Origin: Microbacterium flavescens
Lineage (GTDB): Bacteria > Actinomycetota > Actinomycetes > Actinomycetales > Microbacteriaceae
DNA length: 64,000 bases
Reading direction: 5' to 3'
Assembly: GCF_018588945.1 (NCBI RefSeq)
Contig: NZ_JAFIWA010000001.1
Span: 558,001 to 622,000, forward strand
Shown piece by piece: positions 43,679 through 50,705 of the stretch; position 1 is the stretch's first letter; the number at the start of each line of letters is the position of its first letter. Both the position numbers and the translations under genes were made by a program. The notes beneath the pieces were generated by a model. That model was not told the DNA's origin. It did not search any database and saw nothing but the letters and a program-made list of their open reading frames with translations.

Positions 43679-44191
43679 GTGACTCCCGTGACGCTGCCCC
43701 ACGACGCGGTGCTGCGAGCCGCGCGTCCGGGCGATGAGGCAGGCATCCTCGCGATGATCCACGCACTCGCGGTGTACGAGCGGGAGCCGGATGCCGTCGA
43801 CAACACCGTCGAAGCGCTCACTGCGAGCCTCTTCGGGCCCGACCCGCGTGTGTTCACGCACGTCGTGGAGCGCGAGGGAACCATCGTCGGCATCGCGATG
43901 TGGTTCGTCACGTACTCGACATGGACGGGCCGGCACGGGATCTGGCTCGAAGACCTCTACGTCGACGAGTCGGAGCGCGGCCGGGGATACGGCAGGGCGC
44001 TCATCGCGTCCCTGGCGGCGGTGTGCGTCGAGCGCGGGTACTCGCGGCTGGAGTGGACGGTGCTCGACTGGAACGCTCCGTCGATCGCGTTCTACCGTTC
44101 GATCGGCGCCGTTCCGATGGAGGAGTGGACCACGCAACGGCTGATCGGTGACGATCTGGCGAACCTGGCGCGCCAGGTGGAGAGGAGCTGA
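43679..44191 (+). CDS. GNAT N-acetyltransferase (diamine/SSAT-like)
   Basis: The 170-residue GNAT fold protein opens VLRAARPGDEAGILAMIHALAVYE, then FTHVVEREGTIVGIAMWFVTYSTWTGRHGIWLEDLYV, a pattern shared with spermidine/spermine and diamine acetyltransferases. The acetyl-CoA loop is ERGRGYGRALIASL, and the C-terminal WNAPSIAFYRSIGA is the conserved NxxAixfYeklGA. TAGGCT (43667-43672) is six bases before the GTG. The cinA gene starts one base after its stop, so they share a transcript. Substrate assignment is tentative. Confidence 0.88.
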   Translation: MTPVTLPHDAVLRAARPGDEAGILAMIHALAVYEREPDAVDNTVEALTASLFGPDPRVFTHVVEREGTIVGIAMWFVTYSTWTGRHGIWLEDLYVDESERGRGYGRALIASLAAVCVERGYSRLEWTVLDWNAPSIAFYRSIGAVPMEEWTTQRLIGDDLANLARQVERS

Positions 44192-44192
44192 C

Positions 44193-44654
44193 ATGGCAGA
44201 CCAGCGCACGGAGCGCATCGCCGAGGTCGCAAAGGACCGCGAGCTGCAGGTCGGCGTCGCGGAGTCGCTGACCTGCGGACTGCTCGCGACGACGATCGGG
44301 GCGGCTCCGGAGGCCGAGTCCTGGTTCGCCGGGGGAGTGGTGGCCTATCGCACCGAGGTGAAGGAAACCGTCCTCGGGATGACCCCCGGTGTCGACACCT
44401 GCTCCGCCCAGTGCGCGGAGGAGATCGCGCGCGGTGTGCGGGGACTGCTCGACGTCGATGTCGCCGTGTCGACCACCGGCGTCGGCGGCCCCGATCCGCA
44501 GGACGGCCACGCACCCGGCACCGTCTACCTGGGCTGGGTGACGGCGGACGCCGCCGGCCACCGGTACCTCGAGTTCGACGGCTCGCCGAAGGAGATGCTC
44601 GATCAGACGGTGGATGCCGCGGTCGCGCTCCTCGAGGAGCTCGTCGAGGGCTGA
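44193..44654 (+). CDS. CinA-family nicotinamide-nucleotide amidohydrolase domain protein (PncC-like)
   Basis: The 153-residue stand-alone CinA C-terminal domain deamidates NMN to NaMN in pyridine-nucleotide salvage. Characteristic segments are VGVAESLTCGLLATT with the catalytic Ser-Thr, WFAGGVVAYRTEVKETVLG, and VSTTGVGGPDPQDGHAPGTVYLGW. The N-terminal COG1058 domain is missing, as in PncC. GGAGAGGAG precedes the ATG within the end of the GNAT gene. A strong terminator hairpin follows the stop. Confidence 0.9.
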   Translation: MADQRTERIAEVAKDRELQVGVAESLTCGLLATTIGAAPEAESWFAGGVVAYRTEVKETVLGMTPGVDTCSAQCAEEIARGVRGLLDVDVAVSTTGVGGPDPQDGHAPGTVYLGWVTADAAGHRYLEFDGSPKEMLDQTVDAAVALLEELVEG

Positions 44655-44657
44655 CCG

Positions 44658-44680
44658 GCCCGAGGCGTCATGCCTCGGGC
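44658..44680. terminator. Bidirectional terminator at convergent gene ends
   Basis: gcccgaggc (44658-44666) and gcctcgggc (44672-44680) form a perfect 9-base-pair stem with loop gtcat. It follows the cinA-like stop by three bases and also contains the last codons of the 63-residue gene on the opposite strand, so it can end both transcripts. Confidence 0.8.
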
Positions 44681-44859
44681 TCGACCGGCTCCTCCTCGGG
44701 GTTGCCTGGACGGACCGCGGCATCGTCGCGGATGTCGATGCGCCTGACCCCGTCGCGCTGCGTCACGTCGATGCGCGGCGCGGCGTCCTCCTCGGTCGAA
44801 TCGGGCGCGGCGAGCAGCTGATCGCGCCGCTTCTCCTCGTCGGTCATGCCATCGTTCAT
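44668..44859 (-). CDS. Small acidic hypothetical protein, 63 residues
   Basis: I do not recognise the family. The protein is strongly charged (MNDGMTDEEKRRDQLLAA then many Asp, Glu and Arg), hydrophilic throughout and probably disordered or helical. A GAGAGGAA site is seven bases upstream of the ATG, and a TAGTGT -10-like box lies about 30 bases before it. Its stop codon is in the loop of a terminator hairpin, a compact arrangement that supports it being a real gene. Confidence 0.6.
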   Translation of the reverse strand: MNDGMTDEEKRRDQLLAAPDSTEEDAAPRIDVTQRDGVRRIDIRDDAAVRPGNPEEEPVEPEA

Positions 44860-44937
44860 CGCGCGATTCCTCTCATGAGCGGATGCCGCACACTATCGAG
44901 CGGGGACCGCCCAAGGTCATGGGCTTGACAGCGGGAA

Positions 44938-45114
44938 CTACCCGAACGCTCGCCATCTCGCCGATGCCCCGGTCAGGCCGTCGGTGCGCTGCTGCGCCGC
45001 GAACCGACTCGAGCGCTCATGATGGCCCTGGACCAGCGACTTCACCAGGCGGCTGAGGCCGTCGGTCCGCGGGCGGGCGTGCGCGGCATAGGGCAGATCA
45101 GGATCTCTCGACAT
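44938..45114 (-). CDS. Small basic hypothetical protein, 58 residues
   Basis: Unrecognised. MSRDPDLPYAAHARPRTDGL then a helical basic region (RLVKSLVQGHHERSSRFAAQQR). It overlaps the end of the DksA-like gene by 17 bases in another frame and would be the last gene of the small-protein operon. No strong ribosome-binding site; reading may depend on coupling to the upstream gene. Confidence 0.4.
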   Translation of the reverse strand: MSRDPDLPYAAHARPRTDGLSRLVKSLVQGHHERSSRFAAQQRTDGLTGASARWRAFG

Positions 45115-45430
45115 CGTTCTGGCAATCGATGCAGGTCTCGGCGTACGGCAGCACTTCGAGTCGCGCGGCGACGATGGCGGCACCGCAGCGGATGCAGCGC
45201 CCATACGTCCCCTCGGCGATGCGGTCCAGCGACGCGCGGATCTGGTCCACGACCCGACGTGTTGCTTGGGCGGTCATGTAGGTGGCGGGATCGACGCTGG
45301 GGATCGCGCGCGGAGCGAGCTCGCGAAGCACCTCTTCGCGTCGCGTCAGCTCCGTTTCCAGAGTGACGCGGATCGACTCGATGTCGAGGTCCGGTGCTGA
45401 GGTGGGCTGGATGGAGGTGTCGGTGATCAT
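45098..45430 (-). CDS. DksA/TraR-type zinc-finger protein
   Basis: The 110-residue protein is a compact DksA/TraR homologue. A helical N-terminal half (about 15-70; LDIESIRVTLETELTRREEVLREL, then VVDQIRASLDRIAEGTYG) carries a four-cysteine zinc finger: C79-x2-C82 and C100-x2-C103. The linker between finger halves (LEVLPYAETC) is as in DksA. Such proteins enter the RNA polymerase secondary channel and tune the stringent response; in actinobacteria their role is less defined. AGGAC lies five bases upstream of the ATG. It sits in a run of small genes on this strand. Confidence 0.88.
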   Translation of the reverse strand: MITDTSIQPTSAPDLDIESIRVTLETELTRREEVLRELAPRAIPSVDPATYMTAQATRRVVDQIRASLDRIAEGTYGRCIRCGAAIVAARLEVLPYAETCIDCQNDVERS

Positions 45431-45491
45431 GAGGTGTCCTGTTCGGTGTGAAGTGCGGGCCGGCGGGTGCCTCTGCGAGGCGCGGGAGCCG

Positions 45492-45863
45492 CTATCGGCT
45501 GTGTGCGTAGCGCGGCAGCAGTTCCCATGCGCGGGGGGCGCGGTTCGCCGCCTCGACCAGCCGGTGCTGGTGGAGTCGGGTTGCGAGGTCGCGGAGCTCC
45601 GCGGTCGCGGCACGCAGGCTGAGGTGACGTCGCTCGACCTGGGCGACGACGCGGCTGATCTGCGCTCGCGCGTCGGCGGAGATTCCCCACGGGCGGCGAG
45701 GGAGGGCGCGGAGAGCCGCTTCCGCGTCCAGCCGTGCGTTCAGAGCGGAGGGCGACCACGTGACGGGTGCGCTCTCGTGGGCCGGGGAGAGGCCCGGTGC
45801 ATAGATTGTGTCTCGGTCCGCCTCGCTCGCGGATCGGGGACGACGGAAACGTTCGGTGATCAT
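45492..45863 (-). CDS. Hypothetical protein, 123 residues, upstream of the DksA-like gene
   Basis: No recognised family. The N-terminal third is Ser/Pro/Arg-rich and probably disordered; residues about 40-115 are predicted helical, rich in Ala, Arg and Leu (SALNARLDAEAALRAL, ISRVVAQVERRHLSLRAATAELRDLATRLHQH). A very good GAGGAGGGAA ribosome-binding site lies four bases before the ATG. It comes 20 bases after a hairpin with a T-run on the same strand and 60 bases before the DksA-like gene. A strong translation signal supports it being real. Confidence 0.65.
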   Translation of the reverse strand: MITERFRRPRSASEADRDTIYAPGLSPAHESAPVTWSPSALNARLDAEAALRALPRRPWGISADARAQISRVVAQVERRHLSLRAATAELRDLATRLHQHRLVEAANRAPRAWELLPRYAHSR

Positions 45864-45883
45864 GACTTCCCTCCTCGGGGAAC

Positions 45884-45912
45884 AAAAAAAGCGCCGCAGA
45901 TGCGACGCGCTG
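45884..45912 (-). terminator. Intrinsic terminator / possible attenuator with T-run
   Basis: On the minus strand an AGCGCGTCGCA / TGCGGCGCT stem (with bulges) is followed directly by seven T residues (45890-45884). It is the only hairpin in the window with a long T-run on its 3' side apart from the tRNA terminator. It lies between the 55-residue ORF and the 123-residue gene, and the ribosome-binding site of the latter follows within a few bases, so it could act as an attenuator. Confidence 0.8.
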
Positions 45913-45944
45913 GGTAGCCGGAGAGTCCGTGATCGGACACGGAT

Positions 45945-46112
45945 TCAGGGCGGCGGAGCGCGGCGGAAGGAGCGGTAGAGCACATCAGCTCCCTGCACGT
46001 GCATCCGCGGCGGCAGCACCTCGTGCCGGGCGCCGGCGATGTCCATCGCACGGGTCACCACGGTGGCGTCGGAGGGACGCACCGGGGCGGGAGCAAGAAC
46101 GGCCATGGACAT
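45945..46112 (-). CDS. Short ORF, 55 residues, possible leader of the small-protein operon
   Basis: Unrecognised. MSMAVLAPAPVRPSDATVV then ARHEVLPPRMHVQGADVLYRSF and a Pro-rich end. A TATGGT -10 box lies exactly six bases before the first ATG, with TTGCCT 16 bases further upstream, so the transcript is probably leaderless and begins at this codon (an internal ATG two codons later is the alternative). An intrinsic terminator with T-run follows, before the 123-residue gene. It could be a small protein in its own right or a regulatory leader peptide. Confidence 0.5.
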   Translation of the reverse strand: MSMAVLAPAPVRPSDATVVTRAMDIAGARHEVLPPRMHVQGADVLYRSFRRAPPP

Positions 46113-46118
46113 GCCCTC

Positions 46119-46146
46119 ACCATAGCCCGGAAGAAAAAAAAGGCAA
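46119..46146 (-). promoter_or_regulatory. Promoter of the small-protein operon
   Basis: On the minus strand TTGCCT (46146-46141) and TATGGT (46124-46119) are 16 bases apart, and the spacer includes a run of T. This gives one half of a divergent promoter pair with the 46182-46209 promoter. Confidence 0.65.
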
Positions 46147-46181
46147 GTCGGCGGGGTTTTTCTGTCGGGTCGTGCCCGGAA

Positions 46182-46209
46182 TTGACTTCCTGTGGAAGGC
46201 GGCTATGGT
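46182..46209 (+). promoter_or_regulatory. Promoter of the 44-residue basic protein gene
   Basis: TTGACT (46182-46187) and TATGGT (46204-46209) are 16 bases apart, close to the sigma-70-type consensus. The start codon is 43 bases beyond, with AAGGGGAAG as ribosome-binding site, so this is a leadered transcript. Confidence 0.7.
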
Positions 46210-46252
46210 CGGGGGTTCACCCGCCAGCCGAACGAAGGGGAAGCGAGTTCCG

Positions 46253-46387
46253 ATGTCTGGGAAGTCACCGCAATCGCGCGGAGTCAAGAAGGTCGCACAG
46301 TTGTCGATCAAGGAGAAGCGCGCGGCCAAGCGCGCCAAGCGTGAGCCGCAGGAGTTCATCAAGCCGCGCAAGGCCGCGGGGATGTGA
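46253..46387 (+). CDS. Small highly basic protein, 44 residues
   Basis: MSGKSPQSRGVKKVAQLSIKE is followed by KRAAKRAKREPQEF and IKPRKAAGM: 15 of 44 residues are Lys or Arg. It probably binds nucleic acid or the ribosome, but the family is not one I can name. A near-consensus promoter and a good ribosome-binding site (AAGGGGAAG, about 9 bases upstream) mark it as a well-expressed gene. It is divergent from the DksA small-protein operon, and the two promoters share the same -10 sequence. Confidence 0.7.
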   Translation: MSGKSPQSRGVKKVAQLSIKEKRAAKRAKREPQEFIKPRKAAGM

Positions 46388-46407
46388 TCCTGCGCTGCCC
46401 TGACGCG

Positions 46408-47286
46408 TCATCGCACCCGCCGGTCCTCTCGTAGGAACGGCAGCAGGGCATCGAGCAGAGCCGCGGGCGCCTCCTCGGCGACGTGGTGGCCGGACTCGAC
46501 GCCGGCGCCGGAGACGGAGTCGGCCCAGTCGCGCCAGATCGCCAACGGATCGCCGTAGAGCTGTTCGAGGTCGTCTCTGAGCGACCAGAGCACGAGCAGG
46601 GGCACGGTGATCCGGCGCCCGCGGCGCCGGTCCTCCTCTTCGTCTTCACGGTCGATCGTGAGGCCGGCGCGATAGTCCTCGAGCATGGCGCGCACGACGT
46701 CGGGGTTGCGCATCGCCGCGCGCCATTCGGCGTGGTTCTCCGCGCCCATCACCGAGGGGTCGCCGAGATACCAGGCATCCGGATCTGCGTTGATCACCCG
46801 TTCCGGAGTCTCGGGCTGTGCGAAGAAGAACCAGTGCCACCATGCGGTTGCGAACCGGGCATCCGCTCGGGCGAGATGTTCGCTGATCGGCAGGCAGTCG
46901 ATCAGCACCGCGCGATCCAGGCGGTGCGCGTGATCGAGCGCCAGGCGCAGACCGACATAGCTTCCGCGGTCGTGGCCGACGACCGTGAAACGCTCGTGGC
47001 CGAGCAGGGTCATGAGGCGGGTCATGTCGCCGGCGACGGCGCGCTTCGAGTGCGCGCGGTGGTCTGGCGTCGGCGCCGGCCCGCGCGAGGCTCCATAGCC
47101 GCGGAGGTCGGGAACGACGACCGAATAGCCCGCCTCGGCCAGCGGCGGCGCGACGGCATGCCACGTCGAGCCTGTTCGAGGGTGGCCATGCAGCAGAAGG
47201 ACTGCCGGTCCGCTGCCGCCGTGGCGCACGTGCACCACGCTGTCATCTGCGACCGCCACGTCCTCGATCGCGAAGCCGTCGAACAT
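46408..47286 (-). CDS. Alpha/beta hydrolase, haloacetate dehalogenase / epoxide hydrolase type
   Basis: This 292-residue protein has D106 as nucleophile in VVGHDRGSYVG, which places it in the aspartate-nucleophile group (haloacetate dehalogenases, soluble epoxide hydrolases) rather than serine esterases. LLLHGHPRTGSTW is the oxyanion region and VVPDLRGYGAS the following strand. The late catalytic pair is probably the Asp in LWSLRDDLEQLY and the His in ESGHHVAEEAP. HWFFFAQPETPERVI in the cap resembles fluoroacetate dehalogenase. The substrate is not certain. A second enzyme of related mechanism lies 2 kb away on the other strand. Confidence 0.87.
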   Translation of the reverse strand: MFDGFAIEDVAVADDSVVHVRHGGSGPAVLLLHGHPRTGSTWHAVAPPLAEAGYSVVVPDLRGYGASRGPAPTPDHRAHSKRAVAGDMTRLMTLLGHERFTVVGHDRGSYVGLRLALDHAHRLDRAVLIDCLPISEHLARADARFATAWWHWFFFAQPETPERVINADPDAWYLGDPSVMGAENHAEWRAAMRNPDVVRAMLEDYRAGLTIDREDEEEDRRRGRRITVPLLVLWSLRDDLEQLYGDPLAIWRDWADSVSGAGVESGHHVAEEAPAALLDALLPFLREDRRVR

Positions 47287-47341
47287 CCGACCAGCATGCC
47301 GCAATGCCCGGCGAGGACGCCGCAGAAGCGGAATCCCGGGG

Positions 47342-47686
47342 TCAGGTGCTGGGGCCGAGAACGCGGCCGTCGACGTCGCCCGCGGCATCCCCTTTGAGTT
47401 CGATGAAGATGGTGTGCGTCGCGGTGCGACCGATGTTCGCGCCCGCGTGACGCTGTGCGGGCAGCCACATCACCTGCTCGGCGGACATCTCGACGTCACG
47501 CTCTCCGGCGTCCGTGGTCAGCCGACGCTGGAAATCGGTCAGGGTCACCATCACGCTGTTCGGATGCACATGCGGCGTGGTGGTCTCGCCCGGCTCATCT
47601 CGGTACTCCAGCACGCGGACGAGCTCGTTCTCCAGGATCACGCGGTAGTGCGCCGGGTTGGTCGTCACCGGATCTTCCTCGGCCAT
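47342..47686 (-). CDS. Small cupin-domain protein
   Basis: The 114-residue single-domain cupin has RVLEYRDEPGETTTPHVHPNSVMVTL with an HxH metal motif, and AEQVMWLPAQRHAGANIGRTATHTIFIELK as the second motif. The glutamate usually found a few residues after HxH is not obvious. The role is unknown; similar proteins are annotated as cytoplasmic cupins. It is co-directional with the hydrolase gene 55 bases downstream. A separate cupin lipoprotein is encoded divergently next door. Confidence 0.75.
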   Translation of the reverse strand: MAEEDPVTTNPAHYRVILENELVRVLEYRDEPGETTTPHVHPNSVMVTLTDFQRRLTTDAGERDVEMSAEQVMWLPAQRHAGANIGRTATHTIFIELKGDAAGDVDGRVLGPST

Positions 47687-47831
47687 GGTGGGAGCGTACT
47701 CCGCGCGGAAGCCCGACCGAAGTGCCGATCGCCGCTACCGTGAGACCCACTCCGATCATGGAGGGCCGACCCGAGATGAGGGCTCAGTGACCGACGCAGG
47801 CAGGCTGGTACGACGACGGAGCGGCCGCGTC

Positions 47832-48332
47832 ATGAAGTCACCATCACGAGCACCGCGAAACGTAGCCGCTCTGGTCATCGCCTTCGCAGCACTCGCGCTG
47901 GCCGGCTGCGTCGGTGTGTCGACCACTGGGATCGAGTCCACGCGCTCTGCGACGCCGCCGGCGCCCGTGGAGGCCGTCGACCTTGCGACGGGGGAGACCG
48001 AAGAGGATGTGGACGTCACGGTGGCCGCCGGCGCCGACGGCGTCGGCGTGACGTTCCGGGAGATCACGATCGCGCCCGGCGCGGGAACCGGTGAGCACTG
48101 CCACGATGGCCAGCTCATCGCCGTCGTGAAGCACGGGACGCTCACGCACTACGCCCCCACGCATCCGGGCGGCGTTCGTGCGTACGAGGAGGGCGAGGCC
48201 ATCATCGAAGGCCCCGGCTACGTGCACGAAGGCGTCAATGAGGGTGACGTCGACGTCGTGCTGTGGGTGACGTACATCATCCCGGAGGGCGACCCGCTCG
48301 CCGAGACCGACCTTGACCAGTGCGAGGCGTGA
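47832..48332 (+). CDS. Cupin-domain lipoprotein
   Basis: This 166-residue exported lipoprotein has a basic N-region (MKSPSRAPRN), a hydrophobic helix and lipobox ALAGC with C26. The mature part holds a cupin: GVTFREITIAPGAGTGEHCHDGQLIAVVKHGTL with H-x-H, then YEEGEAIIEGPGYVHEGVNEGD and an end with a second Cys. It faces the cell surface. The ligand is unknown. An alternative GTG start at 47787 would add 15 residues before the signal peptide and is less likely. It converges on the WYL regulator with 12 bases between stops. Confidence 0.82.
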   Translation: MKSPSRAPRNVAALVIAFAALALAGCVGVSTTGIESTRSATPPAPVEAVDLATGETEEDVDVTVAAGADGVGVTFREITIAPGAGTGEHCHDGQLIAVVKHGTLTHYAPTHPGGVRAYEEGEAIIEGPGYVHEGVNEGDVDVVLWVTYIIPEGDPLAETDLDQCEA

Positions 48333-48344
48333 GGGGTCGAGGTT

Positions 48345-49331
48345 TCAGCGACCCCGCCCGATGTGCTCGGCTGCGCGACTGAACCTCGCGGCCAGGCGCT
48401 CGAAGGCATCCTTGAGCTCGTCGCCCTCGACGACGTCGATGTCGGCGCCGAGCTGCGCCAACCGCAGGGCGAGCGCGTCGGGATCATCCGAACCCAGCTC
48501 AACGCGGGACGTGGAGTCGTCCACCACCTCTACCTCGACCGGCAGGCGAAGCGCGGCGGCGACTTCCGACGCCGCGGCGTGGACCACCACACGTGCGCGG
48601 TAGTTCCAACTCGCCTGGACGATACGCCTGACGACGTGTTCGACGAGATCGTCTTCCGCGATCACACGTGGGCGGAATCTCACGCCCGTCGGCGGGTGCG
48701 GAACCATGCGATCGACTCGGAACACTCGCCAGTCATCACGGTCGAGGTCCCACGCGAACAGGTACCAGACGGGTCCCCAGCTCACGAGCCGCTGCGGCTC
48801 CGTGTGGCGAGAGCCTTCGCTTCCACGATGCGTGGTGTAGCCGAACCGGAGCCGTTCATGGCCGCGGATGGCGGAGGCGACCGCACTGAGCACCGAGAGG
48901 TCTGGTCGCGGTTCGGTCCCCGGAACGACGCTGGTCGCCTCTCGTACCGCGTCGACGCGCCGCCGCAGGTGTGAGGGCATCACCTGCTCGAGCTTCGCGA
49001 GCGCGGTGAGCGAGGTCTCCTCGACACCGAGCCTCCAGGTCGCCACCGCACCCAGTCCGACGGCGACGGCGACGACCTCGTCATCATCCAGAAGCAGCGG
49101 CGGCATGGCCGTGCCGGCGGCCAGCCGATATCCGCCTGCCGTGCCGGGACGAGCGTCCACGGGGTAGCCGAGCGATCGCAGCTTTCCGATGTCGGAACGC
49201 ACCGTTCGCGTGCTCACCTCGAGCCGGGCGGCCAGCTCGGAACTCGTCCAGTCGCGTCGTAGCTGCAGCAGCGACAGGAGTTCGAGCAGACGGGCCGAGG
49301 TCTCCAGCATGTTCTCGATCATTCCTGACAT
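48345..49331 (-). CDS. WYL-domain (YafY/DeoR-like) transcriptional regulator
   Basis: This 328-residue protein has an N-terminal winged helix-turn-helix (about residues 8-65; TSARLLELLSLLQLRRDWTSSELAARLEVSTRTVRSDIGKLRSLGYPV). A GYRLAAG wing follows, then the WYL domain (about 140-225; GYTTHRGSEGSRHTEPQRLVSWGPVWYLFAWD and RVFRVDRM) and the WCX C-terminal extension. WYL domains sense nucleic acid or small ligands. It is divergent from the epoxide hydrolase, with a palindrome in the 42-base gap, so it most likely controls that gene and itself. Confidence 0.92.
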   Translation of the reverse strand: MSGMIENMLETSARLLELLSLLQLRRDWTSSELAARLEVSTRTVRSDIGKLRSLGYPVDARPGTAGGYRLAAGTAMPPLLLDDDEVVAVAVGLGAVATWRLGVEETSLTALAKLEQVMPSHLRRRVDAVREATSVVPGTEPRPDLSVLSAVASAIRGHERLRFGYTTHRGSEGSRHTEPQRLVSWGPVWYLFAWDLDRDDWRVFRVDRMVPHPPTGVRFRPRVIAEDDLVEHVVRRIVQASWNYRARVVVHAAASEVAAALRLPVEVEVVDDSTSRVELGSDDPDALALRLAQLGADIDVVEGDELKDAFERLAARFSRAAEHIGRGR

Positions 49332-49352
49332 TGCGGAACCTCGTCTTCCGCA
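49332..49352. promoter_or_regulatory. Palindromic operator candidate between WYL regulator and epoxide hydrolase
   Basis: TGCGGAA (49332-49338) and TTCCGCA (49346-49352) are perfect inverted repeats separated by seven bases. They lie directly next to the regulator start codon and 21 bases from the hydrolase start, where a dimeric repressor would block both. Confidence 0.6.
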
Positions 49353-49373
49353 TTGCTTGGAATTGTCGCTGGT

Positions 49374-50513
49374 ATGAACAACTCCACCGCGCTGACGCCG
49401 TTCCGCATCGACATCCCGCAGTCCGACCTCGACGACCTGCACGGGCGACTCGCCCGCACCCGCTGGCCGATTCCCGCGCCGGACCGAGGGGACCGTGCGG
49501 ACTTCAGCCGAGGCATCCCGTTGCCGTACCTCCAGGAGCTCGCCGAATACTGGCGCGACGGATTCGACTGGCGCGCGCAGGAGGCACAGCTCAATGAGCA
49601 CGCGCAGGTCACAACCATCGTCGACGGCCAGACGTTCCACGTCGTGCACGTGCGATCGGGGAACCCGGGTGCCACTCCGCTGCTGCTCAATCACGGCTGG
49701 CCGGGCTCGTTCGTCGAGTATCAGCGGCTGATCCCGCTGCTGACCGACGAGTTTCATCTGGTCGGCGCGTCGCCGCCCGGCTTCGGCTTCTCTACTCCGC
49801 TCTCCTCAAGCGGATGGGAACTCGCGAAGACGACGGATGCCTATGCCGAGATCATGACTCGGCTCGGCTACGAAAGGTTCGCGGTGCACGGCTCCGACAT
49901 CGGTTCCGGTATCGCGGGCCGCCTCGCGGCTGTCTACCCGCAACGGGTCATCGGTGCGCACCTCGGCGTCGATCGCGCCGTGCTCGGGTTGGTCGGCGTC
50001 AGGTTTCCCTCGCCCGACGGTCTGACCGACGACGAGCTGGACCAGCTCGCGGCGCTGCAGGGGGAGGGCGCGGCAGAGCGTGGCTACCTCGAGATGCACA
50101 ACCACCGACCCGACACGATCGGCCCCGCCCTCACCGATTCACCCGTCGGTCTTCTCGCGTGGATCGGCGAGAAGTTCAAGGTGAGGAGCGGTGGCGGTGG
50201 GCACCGGGCGCCCGTGGTCGATCGCGATCAGCTGCTCGCCAACATCAGCCTCTACTGGTTCACGCGCAGCGGCGCATCGAGCGCGCAGTTCTACTACGAG
50301 GGAGAGCACACCGAACTCGAGTTCGCATTCGCTCCGGAGGTGCCGTCAGCATGGGTGGCGTTCGACACGCACCCGCTCATCCGCCGCACGATGGACCCGT
50401 GGAACGCGGTCGGCCATTGGACCGACCACGCTGAGGGTGGCCACTTCCCGGCGATGGAGGAGCCGCAGCTGCTCGCGAACGACATCCGCGACTTCTTCCA
50501 CAGCATCTCGTGA
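49374..50513 (+). CDS. Epoxide hydrolase with EHN N-terminal domain
   Basis: This 379-residue protein has an N-terminal epoxide hydrolase domain (about 8-110; FRIDIPQSDLDDLHGRLARTRWP) and an alpha/beta-hydrolase domain. The nucleophile is D175 in HGSDIGSGIAGRLA, the oxyanion motif is NHGWPGSFVEYQ, and the lid contains ISLYWFTRSGASS. The catalytic His is in EGGHFPAMEEP. It opens epoxides of xenobiotics or juvenile-hormone-like compounds; the substrate is unknown. It is divergent from the WYL regulator, its probable controller. A GC-rich hairpin (50530-50547) follows. Confidence 0.92.
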   Translation: MNNSTALTPFRIDIPQSDLDDLHGRLARTRWPIPAPDRGDRADFSRGIPLPYLQELAEYWRDGFDWRAQEAQLNEHAQVTTIVDGQTFHVVHVRSGNPGATPLLLNHGWPGSFVEYQRLIPLLTDEFHLVGASPPGFGFSTPLSSSGWELAKTTDAYAEIMTRLGYERFAVHGSDIGSGIAGRLAAVYPQRVIGAHLGVDRAVLGLVGVRFPSPDGLTDDELDQLAALQGEGAAERGYLEMHNHRPDTIGPALTDSPVGLLAWIGEKFKVRSGGGGHRAPVVDRDQLLANISLYWFTRSGASSAQFYYEGEHTELEFAFAPEVPSAWVAFDTHPLIRRTMDPWNAVGHWTDHAEGGHFPAMEEPQLLANDIRDFFHSIS

Positions 50514-50529
50514 TGGCGTGACAGGGGTC

Positions 50530-50547
50530 GGCGGGCGGGGGCCCGCC
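50530..50547 (+). terminator. Terminator-like hairpin after the epoxide hydrolase
   Basis: GGCGGGC (50530-50536) and GCCCGCC (50541-50547) pair perfectly around a GGGG loop, 16 bases after the stop. No T-run follows. Confidence 0.55.
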
Positions 50548-50705
50548 GGCCCGGCACTCGACGTGTACCGGACGTGATGCTCGGAAGACATTGCTCCTCA
50601 AACACGTGAGGTCGGGGTCTCCCAAGGCGTTGCCGCCTGAAATGCCAGGGACTTCGCGACGATGGCGCTAGCGTTCGGGTAGGTCGTGTCGATGACGGAG
50701 TTGAA

